DNA from: Dipteronia dyeriana
Lineage: Eukaryota > Streptophyta > Magnoliopsida > Sapindales > Sapindaceae
NCBI GenBank assembly: GCA_032871835.1
Contig: CM065300.1
Coordinates: 7,521,768-7,585,767 of the forward strand
DNA length: 64,000 bases
Direction: 5' to 3'
Each line of letters opens with the position of its first letter. The stretch's first letter is position 1. The translations under genes and the position numbers were made by a program. Shown here piece after piece: positions 45,201 to 55,882 of the stretch. The notes below the pieces were generated by a model. The model saw nothing but the letters and a program-made list of their open reading frames with translations, was not told the origin of the DNA and ran no database searches.

Positions 45201-45788
45201 CTCAATAGGCCTTGCAAAGACATTAACAGATCCTCCTCGATAGAAGCATACAACTCTGAGAGCCCTTTTCGTGACATGTTCTCCGTACCAACCAATCGTA
45301 AATGGTATGCAAGAAACTTCAGACAAATTCAATCCTCTTTCCGCGATTGAGCTTTGGAAGTTTGGATAAGTCAGAGGCAATTTGCTAGCATTGAAAAGCT
45401 CAATGAAGGTGAGTGGAGGATAACCATGACCTGTGTAGATGTTGTGTGACCTGATGGACCCAGCTGTAGCGACCAAGTCTACAATGAGTTCATGTGTCTC
45501 GCCGCCAGCTCGAATAACCACCTTGGCTCGACGAGGAAGAAGACTAGAGATGTCCTGTTTATTTGGAGAAGATAGCCACTTGAGAACATGTTTTTTATCA
45601 GGTTCTTCGAGATCAACAGAATGGAAGGTCAGGTTAGGGAGGGTACCGAATTTGGACCTCTCGATTACGAGCTTTATTCGGTTGATTTCAGTGGCATTTA
45701 GAGGGTCTAGAGGATGATCATGAAAGCTTATTGTGAGGCAACAATACTGTAGGAGAAAAAAAGCTATAACTAAAAATGGAATACTCAT
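42223..45788 (-). CDS. Copper amine oxidase, gene B, 654 aa, first intron absent
   Basis: Minus-strand exons: 45788-44640, 44508-44395, 44216-43675, 42382-42223. Exon 1 here equals exons 1+2 of genes A and [13 protein letters not shown] is read through with no intron. Other junctions and phases match A and C exactly (114-bp TPQ exon, then 542 bp). Motifs: signal peptide from [17 protein letters not shown], catalytic Asp316 (MDIGEFGFG), TPQ Tyr404 (TVGNYDYF), copper His459, His461 (NHDHF) and His621 ([15 protein letters not shown]). I chose ATG 45788 rather than the in-frame ATG at 45866: a TATATA box at 45883-45888 lies only 17 bp before 45866, and 45788 gives a clean leader. The C-terminus (NPLLKQ) is about 15-20 residues shorter than in A. 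The last intron is 1.29 kb and holds AACCG-rich repeat DNA. Predicted secreted, H2O2-producing enzyme. Confidence 0.92.
42455..42800. repeat. AACCG-rich repeat in last intron of CuAO gene B
   Basis: Dense (A)AACCG / CGGTTA words on both strands run from GACGGTTAAAAACCG to GACCGGTTAGGG and are similar in style to the subterminal parts of the hAT element at 35858. Clear inverted ends and a target duplication were not found, so I class it only as a repeat. A GGGTGTGGGTGTGGGTATGGG-like patch follows. Confidence 0.45.
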
Positions 45789-45882
45789 GGATGCTGCTTT
45801 TATCTTTATGATCACCTCCGATTCTTCAACAGAAAATTTGGAGTCCTTGTGCTTCCAGACAACCAAACCAACTGCTTGACAG

Positions 45883-45888
45883 TATATA
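45883..45888 (-). promoter_or_regulatory. TATA box of CuAO gene B (candidate)
   Basis: Minus-strand ATTATATACT, about 95 bp 5' of the chosen ATG at 45788, a normal distance. It argues against the upstream in-frame ATG at 45866. Confidence 0.5.
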
Positions 45889-47665
45889 ATAGGAAAAATA
45901 TCAGTCTTGACTTTTAGGTTAAATAAAGACGAGATTTATAAAATCTAGAATAAAGAATGCTGAAACTATCTTAGATATGCCAGCATTTAAAACGAAAATG
46001 ACTTGTTTCTTGTGTAATCTCTTACCTGGGGTAGCTTCATTTGGATTTTTTTTTTTTTTTCTTGAAAGCTAACACCACTTTGGATCAAGGGTCTTTCAAG
46101 ACCTAACGATATCAGATTCTATATCACGGTTCGAAATACAACTTCTACTCACGGGAAGAAACAGGGTTTGAATCCCGGAGTTTTATTTTAAAGTCTCCAA
46201 CCAACAAGTCAATGAAGCATTGATAGCTTCATTTAGCAATTGAATATTATAAAGGACTTGAATGTACTATTTTTAATTGCAATCTGTAAGTCTTCCTTTG
46301 TAAAGCAGCTAGGAAAGAACTGGCTCCTTTTTGTTAAAAAAAAAAAAAGGTGCTTTTCTTGCAGTGAGAGCAAGAATAATCAACTAGCTTTACTTTTAGT
46401 TATGAAAAAACAAAAAAGTGTGCTTTGTTGGTGAAACATGTGTTACAAGTTTGAACTACTAGTTGCCAAAGACAACACCAAAATGTAGAAGGTCAGATTC
46501 AACAATTAACCAAGCTAGATATGATAAAACCTTGTGCTGCATTGACATTGAATCTCATTTTAGAATCTAAGCAACTCACATTCAAGCCATTAATAAAATA
46601 TGAAAAAGGACAAATAGGATTCAGCTTATGAAGGGGTCACCAAAAAATATTAGAATAAAAAAAATACCCTCCAATTGAAGCAGTACTAGCAGTAACATTG
46701 TATGTTATATATCCCAATAAAATGAAAGGAAGGAGTAAAAGAGAAGAAAGAAGGCCATTATTACTTAAACATCTTTAGTGTCCTTTAAGCTAAATCCACC
46801 GGTTCAGATTTTAAGCCATTAATTGCCAAATTAAGCCAACATTTAGGCCACTGTTCATTACTCCATGATCTGGAATTCTTTCAACAATCAAGCCTTAGAC
46901 TTGACAAGCTTTCTTTTTCTTTGTGCAAATATTTTTGCAACCACAGAAGCGATGCAATATTTGCATCCTGGTTACATTAAAATAAACCAGGGAAAAGTAT
47001 TAAAATCATACGCTTAAAATGTTTATTGCTTATTGAGTGTTCAGGTTTGAAATCGAAAGGATACCTTAACATGTTTAGTGTTGTCTTGTAAATTTCCCCA
47101 CAACGTAGCTCCACAGTCAATCGCATCATTGGTTTATGTTTAGTTTGGTATTGTCGTGTTGTGGAGGGGATTGTTTTAGGTTCTGTCGTGAGGAAAATTG
47201 CTTTTGGATTTGCTGTGAGAAGAATCAACTGATTGTTTGGTAAATTGAGAATCAAAAGCAATTACTAGAAAAGACATAAATGAATATTGAATATGTTTTG
47301 AAAATAAATAATTTGTTTTATTATTATTTGACCATAAACATGTTATAAAATAAATAATTTGTTTTATTTGTGTTTGACCGTAAATATGTTATAAAATAAA
47401 TATTTTATTTTATTTTTTTATGATAATAAGTACGTTATAAAAAAATTAAATAATTTGTTTTATTTTTTTGTTTAACCATAACGTATTATTACATTTTTTA
47501 TCTATTGTCATATATATTGTGTATATATTAATAATCTATTGTTTTTTCATTACTGCTTTCTGGGAAGCAGTTTTCTAAATCCTACAAAAAATAGCTTCTC
47601 AAAATTGCTGCTGGGGAACCCAAAAGTGATAAAAAGCACTTCACTAGATTTTTGTCAAACACCTG
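45889..47665. other. Intergenic region upstream of CuAO gene B
   Basis: No gene is supported. 46060-46190 holds GGTTCGAAATAC and GGTTTGAATCCCGG, B-box-like words that may mark a SINE remnant. 47100-47660 looks like a degraded TIR element (AGTTTGGTATTG... at the left, AAAAGCACTTCACTAG...CAAACACC at the right) with an AT-rich core. Boundaries are unclear. Confidence 0.35.
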
Positions 47666-47673
47666 GGCCTAGT

Positions 47674-48725
47674 TAGGGATGGCAAAATTACCCGTGGGGA
47701 TGGGGACCCGCACTTTTGGGGTGGGGACGAGTTTCAATTTAGTAGAGATGGGACGGGGATGGGGATGGGGATGGGGATGGGGATGGGGATGGGGATAGAT
47801 AGTCTAACCCGCAATGGGTATGGGGCGGGGATGGGTTTTATACTCCCCGCCTCGCCCCGCTTCGCTTAAAATAATATTTAGTTAAATTACGTAATTTCAA
47901 AGAAAATAAATATATCTAAAAAAATGAAATATATATAAATACATTAACCCTGACTTTACATCTATTTGCCGTTATTTAACATAAAGTGATAATACAAAAT
48001 AAAATTAAAAAAACCCTATCTGTTAACTGCAACTCTAAGACTTTATTCCACAAACAACTCAAAGTTTACCATTCAAGCTTAAACCTCAAATACAGTAAGT
48101 TTTTTATCTTATGATTAGCTTTATGTTCTTCTAGAGTGTTCCACATGTCTTGAAGAACCAGATTTTAATGAGGTAAAATAAATCATGCATATTAAATTAA
48201 ATTAAGTTATTGATATTCAAATCAGATTGAATACAATTTTTTTTACTTGTTCAGAATGTTGCAGAAACCATGTGGGTGAGTGTCAACATCTTGAGAAGAT
48301 ACCAGATGAAGTTGATATTACGAAAAGAGAACAAGAGAAATAGATGCAAATATTAGATGATAACATTACGATTTTCGAACATTTTGACTTTATACTTTAT
48401 GTTTATGTTTGAGAATGATAGAATTTACTTGTGAGAATTATGTTTACGAGATGTTTTTTTAATAGTTTCATCGAATTATTTACTACTTTATATATTTTAT
48501 CATATTCAATAGTTATATATTTCTAATTTTAATAAATAAAAAAATTATAAATAAGGTAAATGGGTAGGGATGGGGAAAACACTCCCCGTTGTAACCCGCC
48601 CCGCCCCAACCCAACCTACTCCATCTATAGTGAGAATTTATGAGGGGATGGGTTTTCCAAAAAAAAAATAGGGTGGGGTGTGGGGAAGGTCACCCCGCCC
48701 CGAACCCGTCTCATTGCCATCCCTA
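47674..48725. mobile_element. hAT-like non-autonomous element, 1052 bp
   Basis: Perfect 12-bp inverted ends TAGGGATGGCAA and TTGCCATCCCTA with exact 8-bp duplications GGCCTAGT (47666-47673 and 48726-48733). Subterminal regions are rich in CCCGC/GCGGG words; a (GGGGAT)n run of about seven units lies at 47755-47796. The core is AT-rich and non-coding. It sits between CuAO gene B's promoter side and the CuAO fragment at 48875. Confidence 0.9.
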
Positions 48726-48874
48726 GGCCTAGTTCGGAATCAGGAAGCATTCCCAAACTGGGCGTTAATCAAATGTTGTAACATGTTAGTAGCAAGTCTA
48801 TTCAAAACCTTAAATTGTTAGGTTCTCGACTTGTCATGTGGGTTAATTTATAGGATTATTTTGCTCTATGTAGA

Positions 48875-49497
48875 TTAATGGGTTTTCCATGTAAGTTTCT
48901 ATATTTGATGACAGAATGAATAAGTTTCGTCGCGTACTATACAAATTCATGTTTCTGAGACATTTGTTCCATACATGGATCCTACAAGTGAATGATGTTT
49001 CAGAATATTCAGGGACAATGGGGAATTTGGGTTCGGGAGAGCTGCCTGCAGCCTCCAGCCGATGATCGACTGCCCTGGAAATGCCGAGCAAATAGATGGG
49101 TATGTGGCAGGGGCAGATGGGCAGGCATAACAATTTGCTAGGGTGATCTGCATTTTTCAGAGGTATTCTGGTAATGTAGTTTGGAGGCACACTGACAATT
49201 TTCGTGAATTAAAATATTAAACCATTTTAATGATTCAGATTTAACGATTTTGCTAAAAATTACATCTTTGAAAATTTCAACAATTCCGAATTAACAAAAT
49301 CCAATATTATTTGTCTTTGTTTTATATTACCAGCAGGTGGACCTGACAGGTATTTTGGAGATGAAGAAGGCCAAGTCATACACAAATAACTGAAAACGAC
49401 TAGAGTACCTTGGTGGCAACGACGATCACTTCCTCACGTATTACCTCGACCTTGATGTCAACTGTGACGGTAACTCCTTCGTCAAAGCTAAAACAGC
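48875..49497 (+). pseudogene. CuAO pseudogene fragment related to gene B
   Basis: 48875-49200 matches gene B from GDFHV/SIFDD to WRHTE (for example ATATTTGATGACAG, RRVLY, then ATGCCGAG...GGGCAGATGGGCAGGC) but with a deletion at the start and frameshifts after VPYMDP. 49337-49497 matches the HDHF-type exon ([14 protein letters not shown] then a stop, [12 protein letters not shown]). The TPQ exon between them is absent and the copper HDH region is damaged. It is a partial plus-strand duplicate of gene B, with no exons beyond. Confidence 0.88.
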
Positions 49498-50205
49498 TAT
49501 TGATCAAGATGTCATTTTCTTTTACTTGTGCCAGGCTAATTGCAGTATAAACTGGTTTTCATTGCTAGTCCGTGGACATTGATTCAATGATTCTTATCAT
49601 TTTGCTATCTGATTAGCCCGCTTCCTTTTTACGTGTCATAAAATTCTAGGAAATTGTCAATTACTGAGAGGTCTAGGCCACAACTTGTATTTATGTCAAA
49701 AGACAAAAAGTCGCTCCCTAGTGCTTAGCCCAAGTTTGGTAACGGTTGCTCTTCTAGTTGCCGGACAATGCACGCCATTGATTCTTCATTGCATTTGTTT
49801 TTCTCACCGTTGACTCCAAACTACAGAGATTTCAACAAATATTACTAACTGCTCAATTGATTTCGAAATCTCACAGATTTCAGGGAAAATTCGGATGATG
49901 ATATTAAAATCTTACCCCAAGCCGTACTGATTTGACTCATTAAAGCCAGGAATAGTCAACATTTCATCACTGCTACAATGTTAAGATTTCTATATGGATA
50001 TGCAGATTGTAGGGTCATTTTGTTTTGTAATGTTACCTAGTCAAGCTCTTCAACTTTACAAGATAACGGTTCTGAATTCTTTTTAGGTGTGTTTTGACTA
50101 GAAAAATATCTACTTAATATATATATTCGAAGATCTTTCTTACATGCTTTGTTTATTAGTTGTTTCTCTCTTGTTCTTTTTCACTATTCTGTCCTCATAG
50201 TACCA
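49498..50205 (+). promoter_or_regulatory. Upstream region of receptor kinase D
   Basis: No ORF is supported. A TATA-like run TATATATAT at 50118-50126 lies about 80-90 bp before the ATG at 50206, giving an expected leader of about 50-60 nt. No other regulatory site could be supported. Confidence 0.5.
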
Positions 50206-52572
50206 ATGGCTGCAACTAAAATTCTTGTCTGTTCTCTTCTATTTGCTTTCTCTTTGAGTTCTTTTGCTCAAGAGACTACTAACAGAATCGAATTGGGTTC
50301 TAGCATTACTGCTGGTAGTAATTCGTCATGGCAATCACCTTCCGGTGAATTTGCTTTCGGGTTCTACCCTCTCGCTAATGGCCACTTTCTTGCTGGAATT
50401 TGGTTTCATAAAATCCAAATCCCAGAGAGAACACTTGTGTGGTCAGCAAATCGCGACGATCCAGCTCAATTCGGTTCAACCATCAATTTGACACTCAATG
50501 GCCAACTTGTCCTCACACATTCAAATGGGACAGAAGTCTTAATAGACAATAGCACTTTCACAAGTTCAGCTTTGTTGCAAGACAATGGTAATTTGGTTTT
50601 GCTAGATTCTTCCTCCAAAACTATCTGGCAGAGCTTTGATTTTCCTACGGACACCATTTTATTAGGCCAAGTTTTGGCTATGGGCACGAAGCTTTATTCT
50701 AATGCCAATGGAGCAATCGACTACTCAACAGGACAATACAGGTTGGAGATTCAAATGGATGGAAATCTTGTTCTGTCTGCCTTCAGGTTTGCTGACCGTG
50801 GTTATTGGAATTCTATAACCTCAGGGAAACAAAACGTGAGTCTCATCTTCAACCAGAGTACCGCATTAATGTATATAGTGAATGACACTGGAATCATATC
50901 ATCTATAACAACAGAAGTACTTCCTACTCCAATTGAAGATTACTACCATCGAGCAACAATCAGTGACCGTGGAAATCTCCAACAATGGGTTTACAATAAA
51001 AGAAGAGGCAACCAATGGACTCTTGTGTCGCAAGTCATCAAAGAACCTTGCACTGTGAATATTATCTGTGGGGTGTTTGGCTTTTGCTCTTCACCTGACA
51101 ATAAAGAAGTCAACTGCAAGTGCTTGCCTGGTTATTCACCATTGGATCCAAACGATCCCTCTAGAGGATGCTACCCCAATGTGATGGTGGATTTTTGTTA
51201 TGCAAATTCTACAGCTTCTGCTTTCTCCATTGAAGTAATTGATGATGCTGATTTCCCAAGTGATGGTTTTGCAGATATGTCCCATTTCAAAACAACAGAT
51301 GTAAATGAGTGCGAGAAGGCGGTGATGGATGATTGTTTATGTGCAGCTGGTGTTTGGTATGATTCTCTTTGTACAAAGAAGAGATTGCCCTTGTTGAATG
51401 CTAGAAGGAGCAATCCTTCTACTAACAATAGAGTGGCTTTTATTAAAGTTCCTCAGATGGGTATTCAAGAACAACGTAAAAAGGATTCTCCATCTCGGGT
51501 CGTCTTATTAGCAAGTCTTTTATCGTGCTCAATATTGGCTTTAATTTTTGGAATAACAGTTGTTTATAACCACCCTCTCACTCAGCCTTATATACATGCA
51601 CAACAAACTCCAAAGCCCGTAGAGATAAATTTGAAGGCATTTTCATTCCAAGAGTTGCGTGAAGCGACAAATGATTTCAAGAACAGAATTGGTCGTGGAG
51701 GATTTAGTACTGTCTATGCTGGTGTTTTAACCTTGGATGGTGAAGAGGTTGAAGTTGCTGTGAAGCAACTGGAGAAGGTGATTGAACAAGGCGACAAGGA
51801 TTTCTTGACTGAAGTCCAAGTTATTGGTCTGACACATCATAAGAATCTTGTGCGCCTGATAGGTTTTTGTAATGAGCACAAACACCGCCTTCTAGTTTAT
51901 GAGCTCATGAAGAATGGAACTCTATCCAGTTTCCTGTTTGCAGACGTAAATCGCAGTTGGGATCATAGAGTCGAAATTGTGTTTGGAATTGCAAGAGGCC
52001 TGTTATATCTGCATGAAGAGTGTGAGCCGCAAATCATTCATTGCGACATAAAGCCACAGAATGTTCTTCTTGACAACAATTACAAAGCTAAAATAGCAGA
52101 TTTTGGCTTAGCAAAGTTACTAAAGAAAGATCAAACTCGAACTAGCACCGTTGTTAGGGGAACGATGGGATATATGGCACCGGAATGGCTCAAGAATGTT
52201 CCAGTTACAGCCAAGGTCGATGTCTACAGCTTTGGAGTGTTGTTGCTGGAGATCATCTTTTGCAGAAAACACGTAGAGTTGCATCGAGTTACTGAAGAAT
52301 TGCATCAAGTTGAAGATGGCACACAGGTTGAAGACCTGATTCTAGTCGATTGGGTTCTATGCTGTGTTAAAGCTGGGAATTTAAGATCCATTGTGAGTCA
52401 TGACCTTGAAGTTTTGGGAGATTTTAAGAGGTTCGAAACAATGACAATGATAGGATTATGGTGCATATGTTCTAATCCAACTCTTCGACCATCTATGAAG
52501 AAAGTTATACAGATGTTGGAAGGAACTGTTGAAGTTGGTGTTCCACCAGAAGTTGATGCTCAAATATCATAA
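50206..52572 (+). CDS. G-type lectin receptor-like Ser/Thr kinase, gene D, 788 aa, intronless
   Basis: Single exon. Start chosen at ACCAATGGCT (50206), which opens a clean signal peptide ([19 protein letters not shown]); the in-frame ATG at 50149 is a less likely extension. Domain order: leader 1-21; bulb-lectin domain about 27-150 ([31 protein letters not shown]); S-locus-like region; EGF-like cysteine cluster about 282-322; PAN-like cysteines about 325-400; membrane span 432-454; kinase about 493-775. Kinase motifs: glycine loop GRGGFS, Lys520, HCD with Asp614, Asn619, DFG 632-634, APE 658-660. All catalytic residues are present. HCD instead of HRD makes it a non-RD kinase, a class linked to innate immunity receptors. 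It resembles RLK1/LECRK proteins; the ligand is unknown. A tandem paralogue follows at 53528. Confidence 0.95.
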   Translation: MAATKILVCSLLFAFSLSSFAQETTNRIELGSSITAGSNSSWQSPSGEFAFGFYPLANGHFLAGIWFHKIQIPERTLVWSANRDDPAQFGSTINLTLNGQLVLTHSNGTEVLIDNSTFTSSALLQDNGNLVLLDSSSKTIWQSFDFPTDTILLGQVLAMGTKLYSNANGAIDYSTGQYRLEIQMDGNLVLSAFRFADRGYWNSITSGKQNVSLIFNQSTALMYIVNDTGIISSITTEVLPTPIEDYYHRATISDRGNLQQWVYNKRRGNQWTLVSQVIKEPCTVNIICGVFGFCSSPDNKEVNCKCLPGYSPLDPNDPSRGCYPNVMVDFCYANSTASAFSIEVIDDADFPSDGFADMSHFKTTDVNECEKAVMDDCLCAAGVWYDSLCTKKRLPLLNARRSNPSTNNRVAFIKVPQMGIQEQRKKDSPSRVVLLASLLSCSILALIFGITVVYNHPLTQPYIHAQQTPKPVEINLKAFSFQELREATNDFKNRIGRGGFSTVYAGVLTLDGEEVEVAVKQLEKVIEQGDKDFLTEVQVIGLTHHKNLVRLIGFCNEHKHRLLVYELMKNGTLSSFLFADVNRSWDHRVEIVFGIARGLLYLHEECEPQIIHCDIKPQNVLLDNNYKAKIADFGLAKLLKKDQTRTSTVVRGTMGYMAPEWLKNVPVTAKVDVYSFGVLLLEIIFCRKHVELHRVTEELHQVEDGTQVEDLILVDWVLCCVKAGNLRSIVSHDLEVLGDFKRFETMTMIGLWCICSNPTLRPSMKKVIQMLEGTVEVGVPPEVDAQIS

Positions 52573-52666
52573 GATATTCAATTTTGTTCTTTGTTTCTGT
52601 TCTAGTTTTCTATAGGAGTTGTAATGTACTGCATTTTACACCATCGTGTTCACTATATTGTACTCT

Positions 52667-52672
52667 AATAAA
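52667..52672 (+). terminator. Polyadenylation signal of gene D (candidate)
   Basis: AATAAA about 95 bp after the stop codon, preceded by TGTAATGTACTGCATT-like U/G-rich text resembling a far-upstream element of plant genes. Confidence 0.5.
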
Positions 52673-53478
52673 TTGTAGTTCAAATTTCTATGAGTTTGCA
52701 TAAATGGTTAGATTTCAAAGATTTGATATCTCGTATGAACTTTGTCTTCACTTGTACCTTTTGAGAAGGAAATATGATTGCTGACATTTTAGCTAATGGC
52801 CCTTTTTTTTTACAGAGAAACTACGAATGCAACAACTTGAATGTTTTTTAACGAAAGCCTTCTGATCAAATGTCTGAAATTTCTAACATAAAGTACATTG
52901 TTTGACTTGTCACTTTCTCGGGAAAAGTCTACAAAGAAAGTGAAGCAAGTTGAGAGAAAAATTGGAACTGAAAAAGTTTATTAAAATTGATTAATCACAA
53001 CTTGATAATTACATAGCTCATGATTGTCTTATTGTGTAATAGAATTTATTTACAAGCTGGTATAATTAAAATAATTGCTCTGCTGATTGTGTTTTAGTCG
53101 CACGTAAAATATGACTTGGTCTTCTGTTATTGGTACAACTGGATTGCTTTAGATGACTTGAGGAGATTAGTTAATCCAACACCTTCTGAGTTTCGTTATG
53201 CTTAAACATACATGTTAGAAATTTCTTATGTTAGAAATTTCAGACATTGATTAATCCAATTTTGTTAAGTGCCGTGCAGTTCTCTAGTATTAGTTAATTA
53301 ATATAACCACTGGCGCTGACTAAAACTTTGGATGGTGCAGAGTTTTGGATAAAAAGCTATTTGACAATTAATAGTAACCGGATTTGACTGTTTCCTGGTC
53401 TCATGGAATCTTCCCTAGTTGTTCATGAATAGTCTTTGATAATGAATGATTTATGAGTTTATACATTTGTTCATCTTC
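52673..53478. other. Spacer between receptor kinases D and E
   Basis: AT-rich, no ORF. TTAGAAATTTC occurs three times (about 52879 degenerate, 53216, 53232). Sequence from about 53390 to the gene E start matches the DNA upstream of the decayed copy (8084-8200, minus strand), marking conserved promoter DNA. Confidence 0.5.
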
Positions 53479-53485
53479 TATAAAA
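53479..53485 (+). promoter_or_regulatory. TATA box of receptor kinase E
   Basis: TATAAAA 43 bp before the ATG at 53528, and conserved in the duplicated copy on the minus strand near 8120 (TATAAACC). Its place downstream of the in-frame ATG at 53453 rules that ATG out as the usual start. Confidence 0.6.
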
Positions 53486-53527
53486 CTGTGTTTTTTTTTT
53501 CTGAGTTCAATTCCAAAGAAATTTACA

Positions 53528-55882
53528 ATGGATGTTGTTAGGACACTACTTTTCTGTGTTCTGGCTCTACTTGTGAACTTGTATGGTCTTCATGGCCAAA
53601 CATCTCCAAACATAAGCTTAGGTTCTAGCATCACTGCTGGATCCAATACTTCCTGGCGCTCCCTCTCCGGAGACTATGCATTCGGGTTCTACCCCGTCTC
53701 TGGCGGCCGACTCTACCTTGCAGGAATTCGGTTTGACAAAATACCAGCGAAAACACTTGTTTGGACAGCTAATCGCGACTCTCCAGCAGAAGCCGGATCC
53801 ACAGTCCAACTAACGGATGGTGGCCATCTTTTTCTCAATTACACCAATGGTACTGTTCAACAAATATACAGTGGGGTTCCTTCACGTTTAGGCCTAATGC
53901 AAAATGATGGCAATTTTGTCTTGCAAGACGCCAATTCAGCTGTTTGGCAGAGCTTTGGTTACCCAACCGACACAATCTTACCAGGACAAGCTCTAGCTAA
54001 TGGCCAAAGGCTCTACTCCAATTCAAAGGGAACAATAGATTACTCAACAGGAGATTTCATGTTGGAAATGCAATCTGATGGGAAACTGGTGCTCTCTGCC
54101 TATCGCTTCGCGGATCCTGGCTATTGGTTAACCGATACTGAAGGGGTAAATCGGAGCCTGGAATTCAATCACAGCGGTTTTATGTATATTGTCAACAGTG
54201 TTAATGACAATATTTACTCTTTAACAATAAACATCTCAATCCCAGTTGAAGACTACTATCATCGAGCAACTATCAATGATCATGGCACTTTCGAACAGTT
54301 TGTTCACCACAAAAATGGCAGCAATTGGACTAGAGTGTGGAGGTCATTCGATGATCCATGCATTGCTAATTCTGTTTGCGGTGTATATGGTATGTGCACT
54401 TCTCCTGATAATGAGACAGTGACATGTAATTGCATACCAGGGAACACCCCTCTGGATCCTGACAATGTGTCCAAAGGGTGTCACCCTGAAACTGTGATGA
54501 ATTACTGTGTGGAAAATTCCGGAGGCAATTATACAGTGGAGGTTGTCGAAGATGTCGATTTTCCGTCTGACTTGACTGCAGATTTGGCCCGGGTAGAACA
54601 CGTAGATGTGGAAGGGTGCAAGAAGGCTATCATGGATGATTGCTACAGCTTGGCTGCTTCCTTGGTTGATTCAACATGTCACAAGAAGAGAACGCCTCTG
54701 TTGAACGCAAGAAGGAGCGCTTCTACCAAAGGAATAAAGGCATTGATCAAGGTGCCAATCAAGACGAGCAATCCTGACATTCCAAAACTGACAAGGAAGA
54801 AGAAATTTAACTCTCGGGCGTTTCTGGAGATTAGTTCTATAATTAGTGCTACCCTTGCTTTCTTGTTTGGAGTCGCCGCCATCTACTATAATCCTGCAGC
54901 TCAGAGATTCATTAAAAGGAAATACTCTCTATCCGGAAAGGCCATTGGAATAAACTTCAGAGAATTCACGTTCCAGGAACTGCAAGAAGCAACAAATGGG
55001 TTTAATAAGGCTCTGGGTAGAGGATCTTCAGGAAAAGTTTACAAAGGTATCCTATTATTAAACAATACCCAGATTGAGATTGCTGTGAAGAAACTTGAGA
55101 AAGATATTGAAAAATCCAGAGAAGAATTCATGACAGAACTCAAAATAATCGGCAGGACTCATCACAAAAATCTGGTAAGGCTATTGGGTTTTTGCATTGA
55201 AAACAATCAACACTTATTAGTTTATGAGTTCATGTCAAACGGGACGCTCTCCAACTTTCTATTTAACAAGGTAGAGAGTCCTGGTTGGATGCAGAGAGTT
55301 GACATGGCTCTTGGTATGGCAAGAGGCCTGCTCTATTTGCACGACGAATGCCATACACAGATCATCCATTGCGATATCAAGCCAGAGAATGTTTTACTTG
55401 ACAGGAACTACACAGCCAAGATTTCAGATTTTGGACTGTCCAAGCTGTTAAACAAAGACCAAACAAGAACAGATACTAATTTAAGAGGAACGGCAGGATA
55501 TATAGCGCCTGAATGGCTCAGGAACGTGCCTATAACTACAAAAGTGGATGTTTATAGTTATGGAGTGATGTTGCTGGAGATTATATGCGGGAGAAGGCAC
55601 ATAGAATTGAATCGAGTCGAGGAAGAGAGCGAAGAGGATGATCTGTTTCTTCCTAGTTGGGTAGTGAGTTGTATGATCGCCGGAAAGCTTGAGATAGTGG
55701 TGAGTCATGATCCTGAAGTATTGAGTGATTTCGAGAGGTTTGAGAGAATGGCTATGGTGGGGTTATGGTGCATTAATCCAAACCCAATTCTGAGGCCCTC
55801 CATGAACAAAGTGGTACAAATGCTGGAAGGATCTTTGGAAGTTGAGATTGCACCTTTGCTTCAGGATCAAAATGTGAAATAA
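53528..55882 (+). CDS. G-type lectin receptor-like Ser/Thr kinase, gene E, 784 aa, intronless
   Basis: Single exon; ATG 53528 opens a signal peptide (MDVVRTLLFCVLALLVNLYG). Domains: bulb-lectin about 30-150 (LVWTANRDSP, MQNDGNFVLQ, VWQSFGYPTDT); EGF-like cluster about 278-318; PAN-like cysteines about 327-385; membrane span about 432-454; kinase about 495-772 with GRGSSGKV, Lys521, HCD with Asp616, Asn621, DFG 634-636 and APE 660-662. It is complete and non-RD like gene D, to which it is a divergent tandem paralogue. The acidic EEESEEDD loop near 698-705 lies after the activation segment. It would act at the plasma membrane as a carbohydrate- or pattern-sensing receptor; the ligand is unknown. 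It is the parent or closest sister of the pseudogene at 5742-8083. Confidence 0.95.
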   Translation: MDVVRTLLFCVLALLVNLYGLHGQTSPNISLGSSITAGSNTSWRSLSGDYAFGFYPVSGGRLYLAGIRFDKIPAKTLVWTANRDSPAEAGSTVQLTDGGHLFLNYTNGTVQQIYSGVPSRLGLMQNDGNFVLQDANSAVWQSFGYPTDTILPGQALANGQRLYSNSKGTIDYSTGDFMLEMQSDGKLVLSAYRFADPGYWLTDTEGVNRSLEFNHSGFMYIVNSVNDNIYSLTINISIPVEDYYHRATINDHGTFEQFVHHKNGSNWTRVWRSFDDPCIANSVCGVYGMCTSPDNETVTCNCIPGNTPLDPDNVSKGCHPETVMNYCVENSGGNYTVEVVEDVDFPSDLTADLARVEHVDVEGCKKAIMDDCYSLAASLVDSTCHKKRTPLLNARRSASTKGIKALIKVPIKTSNPDIPKLTRKKKFNSRAFLEISSIISATLAFLFGVAAIYYNPAAQRFIKRKYSLSGKAIGINFREFTFQELQEATNGFNKALGRGSSGKVYKGILLLNNTQIEIAVKKLEKDIEKSREEFMTELKIIGRTHHKNLVRLLGFCIENNQHLLVYEFMSNGTLSNFLFNKVESPGWMQRVDMALGMARGLLYLHDECHTQIIHCDIKPENVLLDRNYTAKISDFGLSKLLNKDQTRTDTNLRGTAGYIAPEWLRNVPITTKVDVYSYGVMLLEIICGRRHIELNRVEEESEEDDLFLPSWVVSCMIAGKLEIVVSHDPEVLSDFERFERMAMVGLWCINPNPILRPSMNKVVQMLEGSLEVEIAPLLQDQNVK

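Noticed and set aside
45789..45866. 26-residue N-terminal extension of CuAO gene B
   Set aside because: It is charged and not leader-like, and its ATG is only 17 bp past the TATA box.
48843..49190. 115-codon minus-strand ORF
   Set aside because: It is the antisense shadow of the CuAO fragment on the plus strand.
50149..50205. Upstream in-frame ATG of receptor kinase D
   Set aside because: It lies only about 25 bp after the TATA-like run and would put an extra hydrophobic stretch before a perfectly good signal peptide; ATG 50206 has the better context (ACCAATGGC).
53453..53527. Upstream in-frame ATG of receptor kinase E
   Set aside because: It lies 5' of the TATA box at 53479, and the duplicated pseudogene shares the downstream start region.
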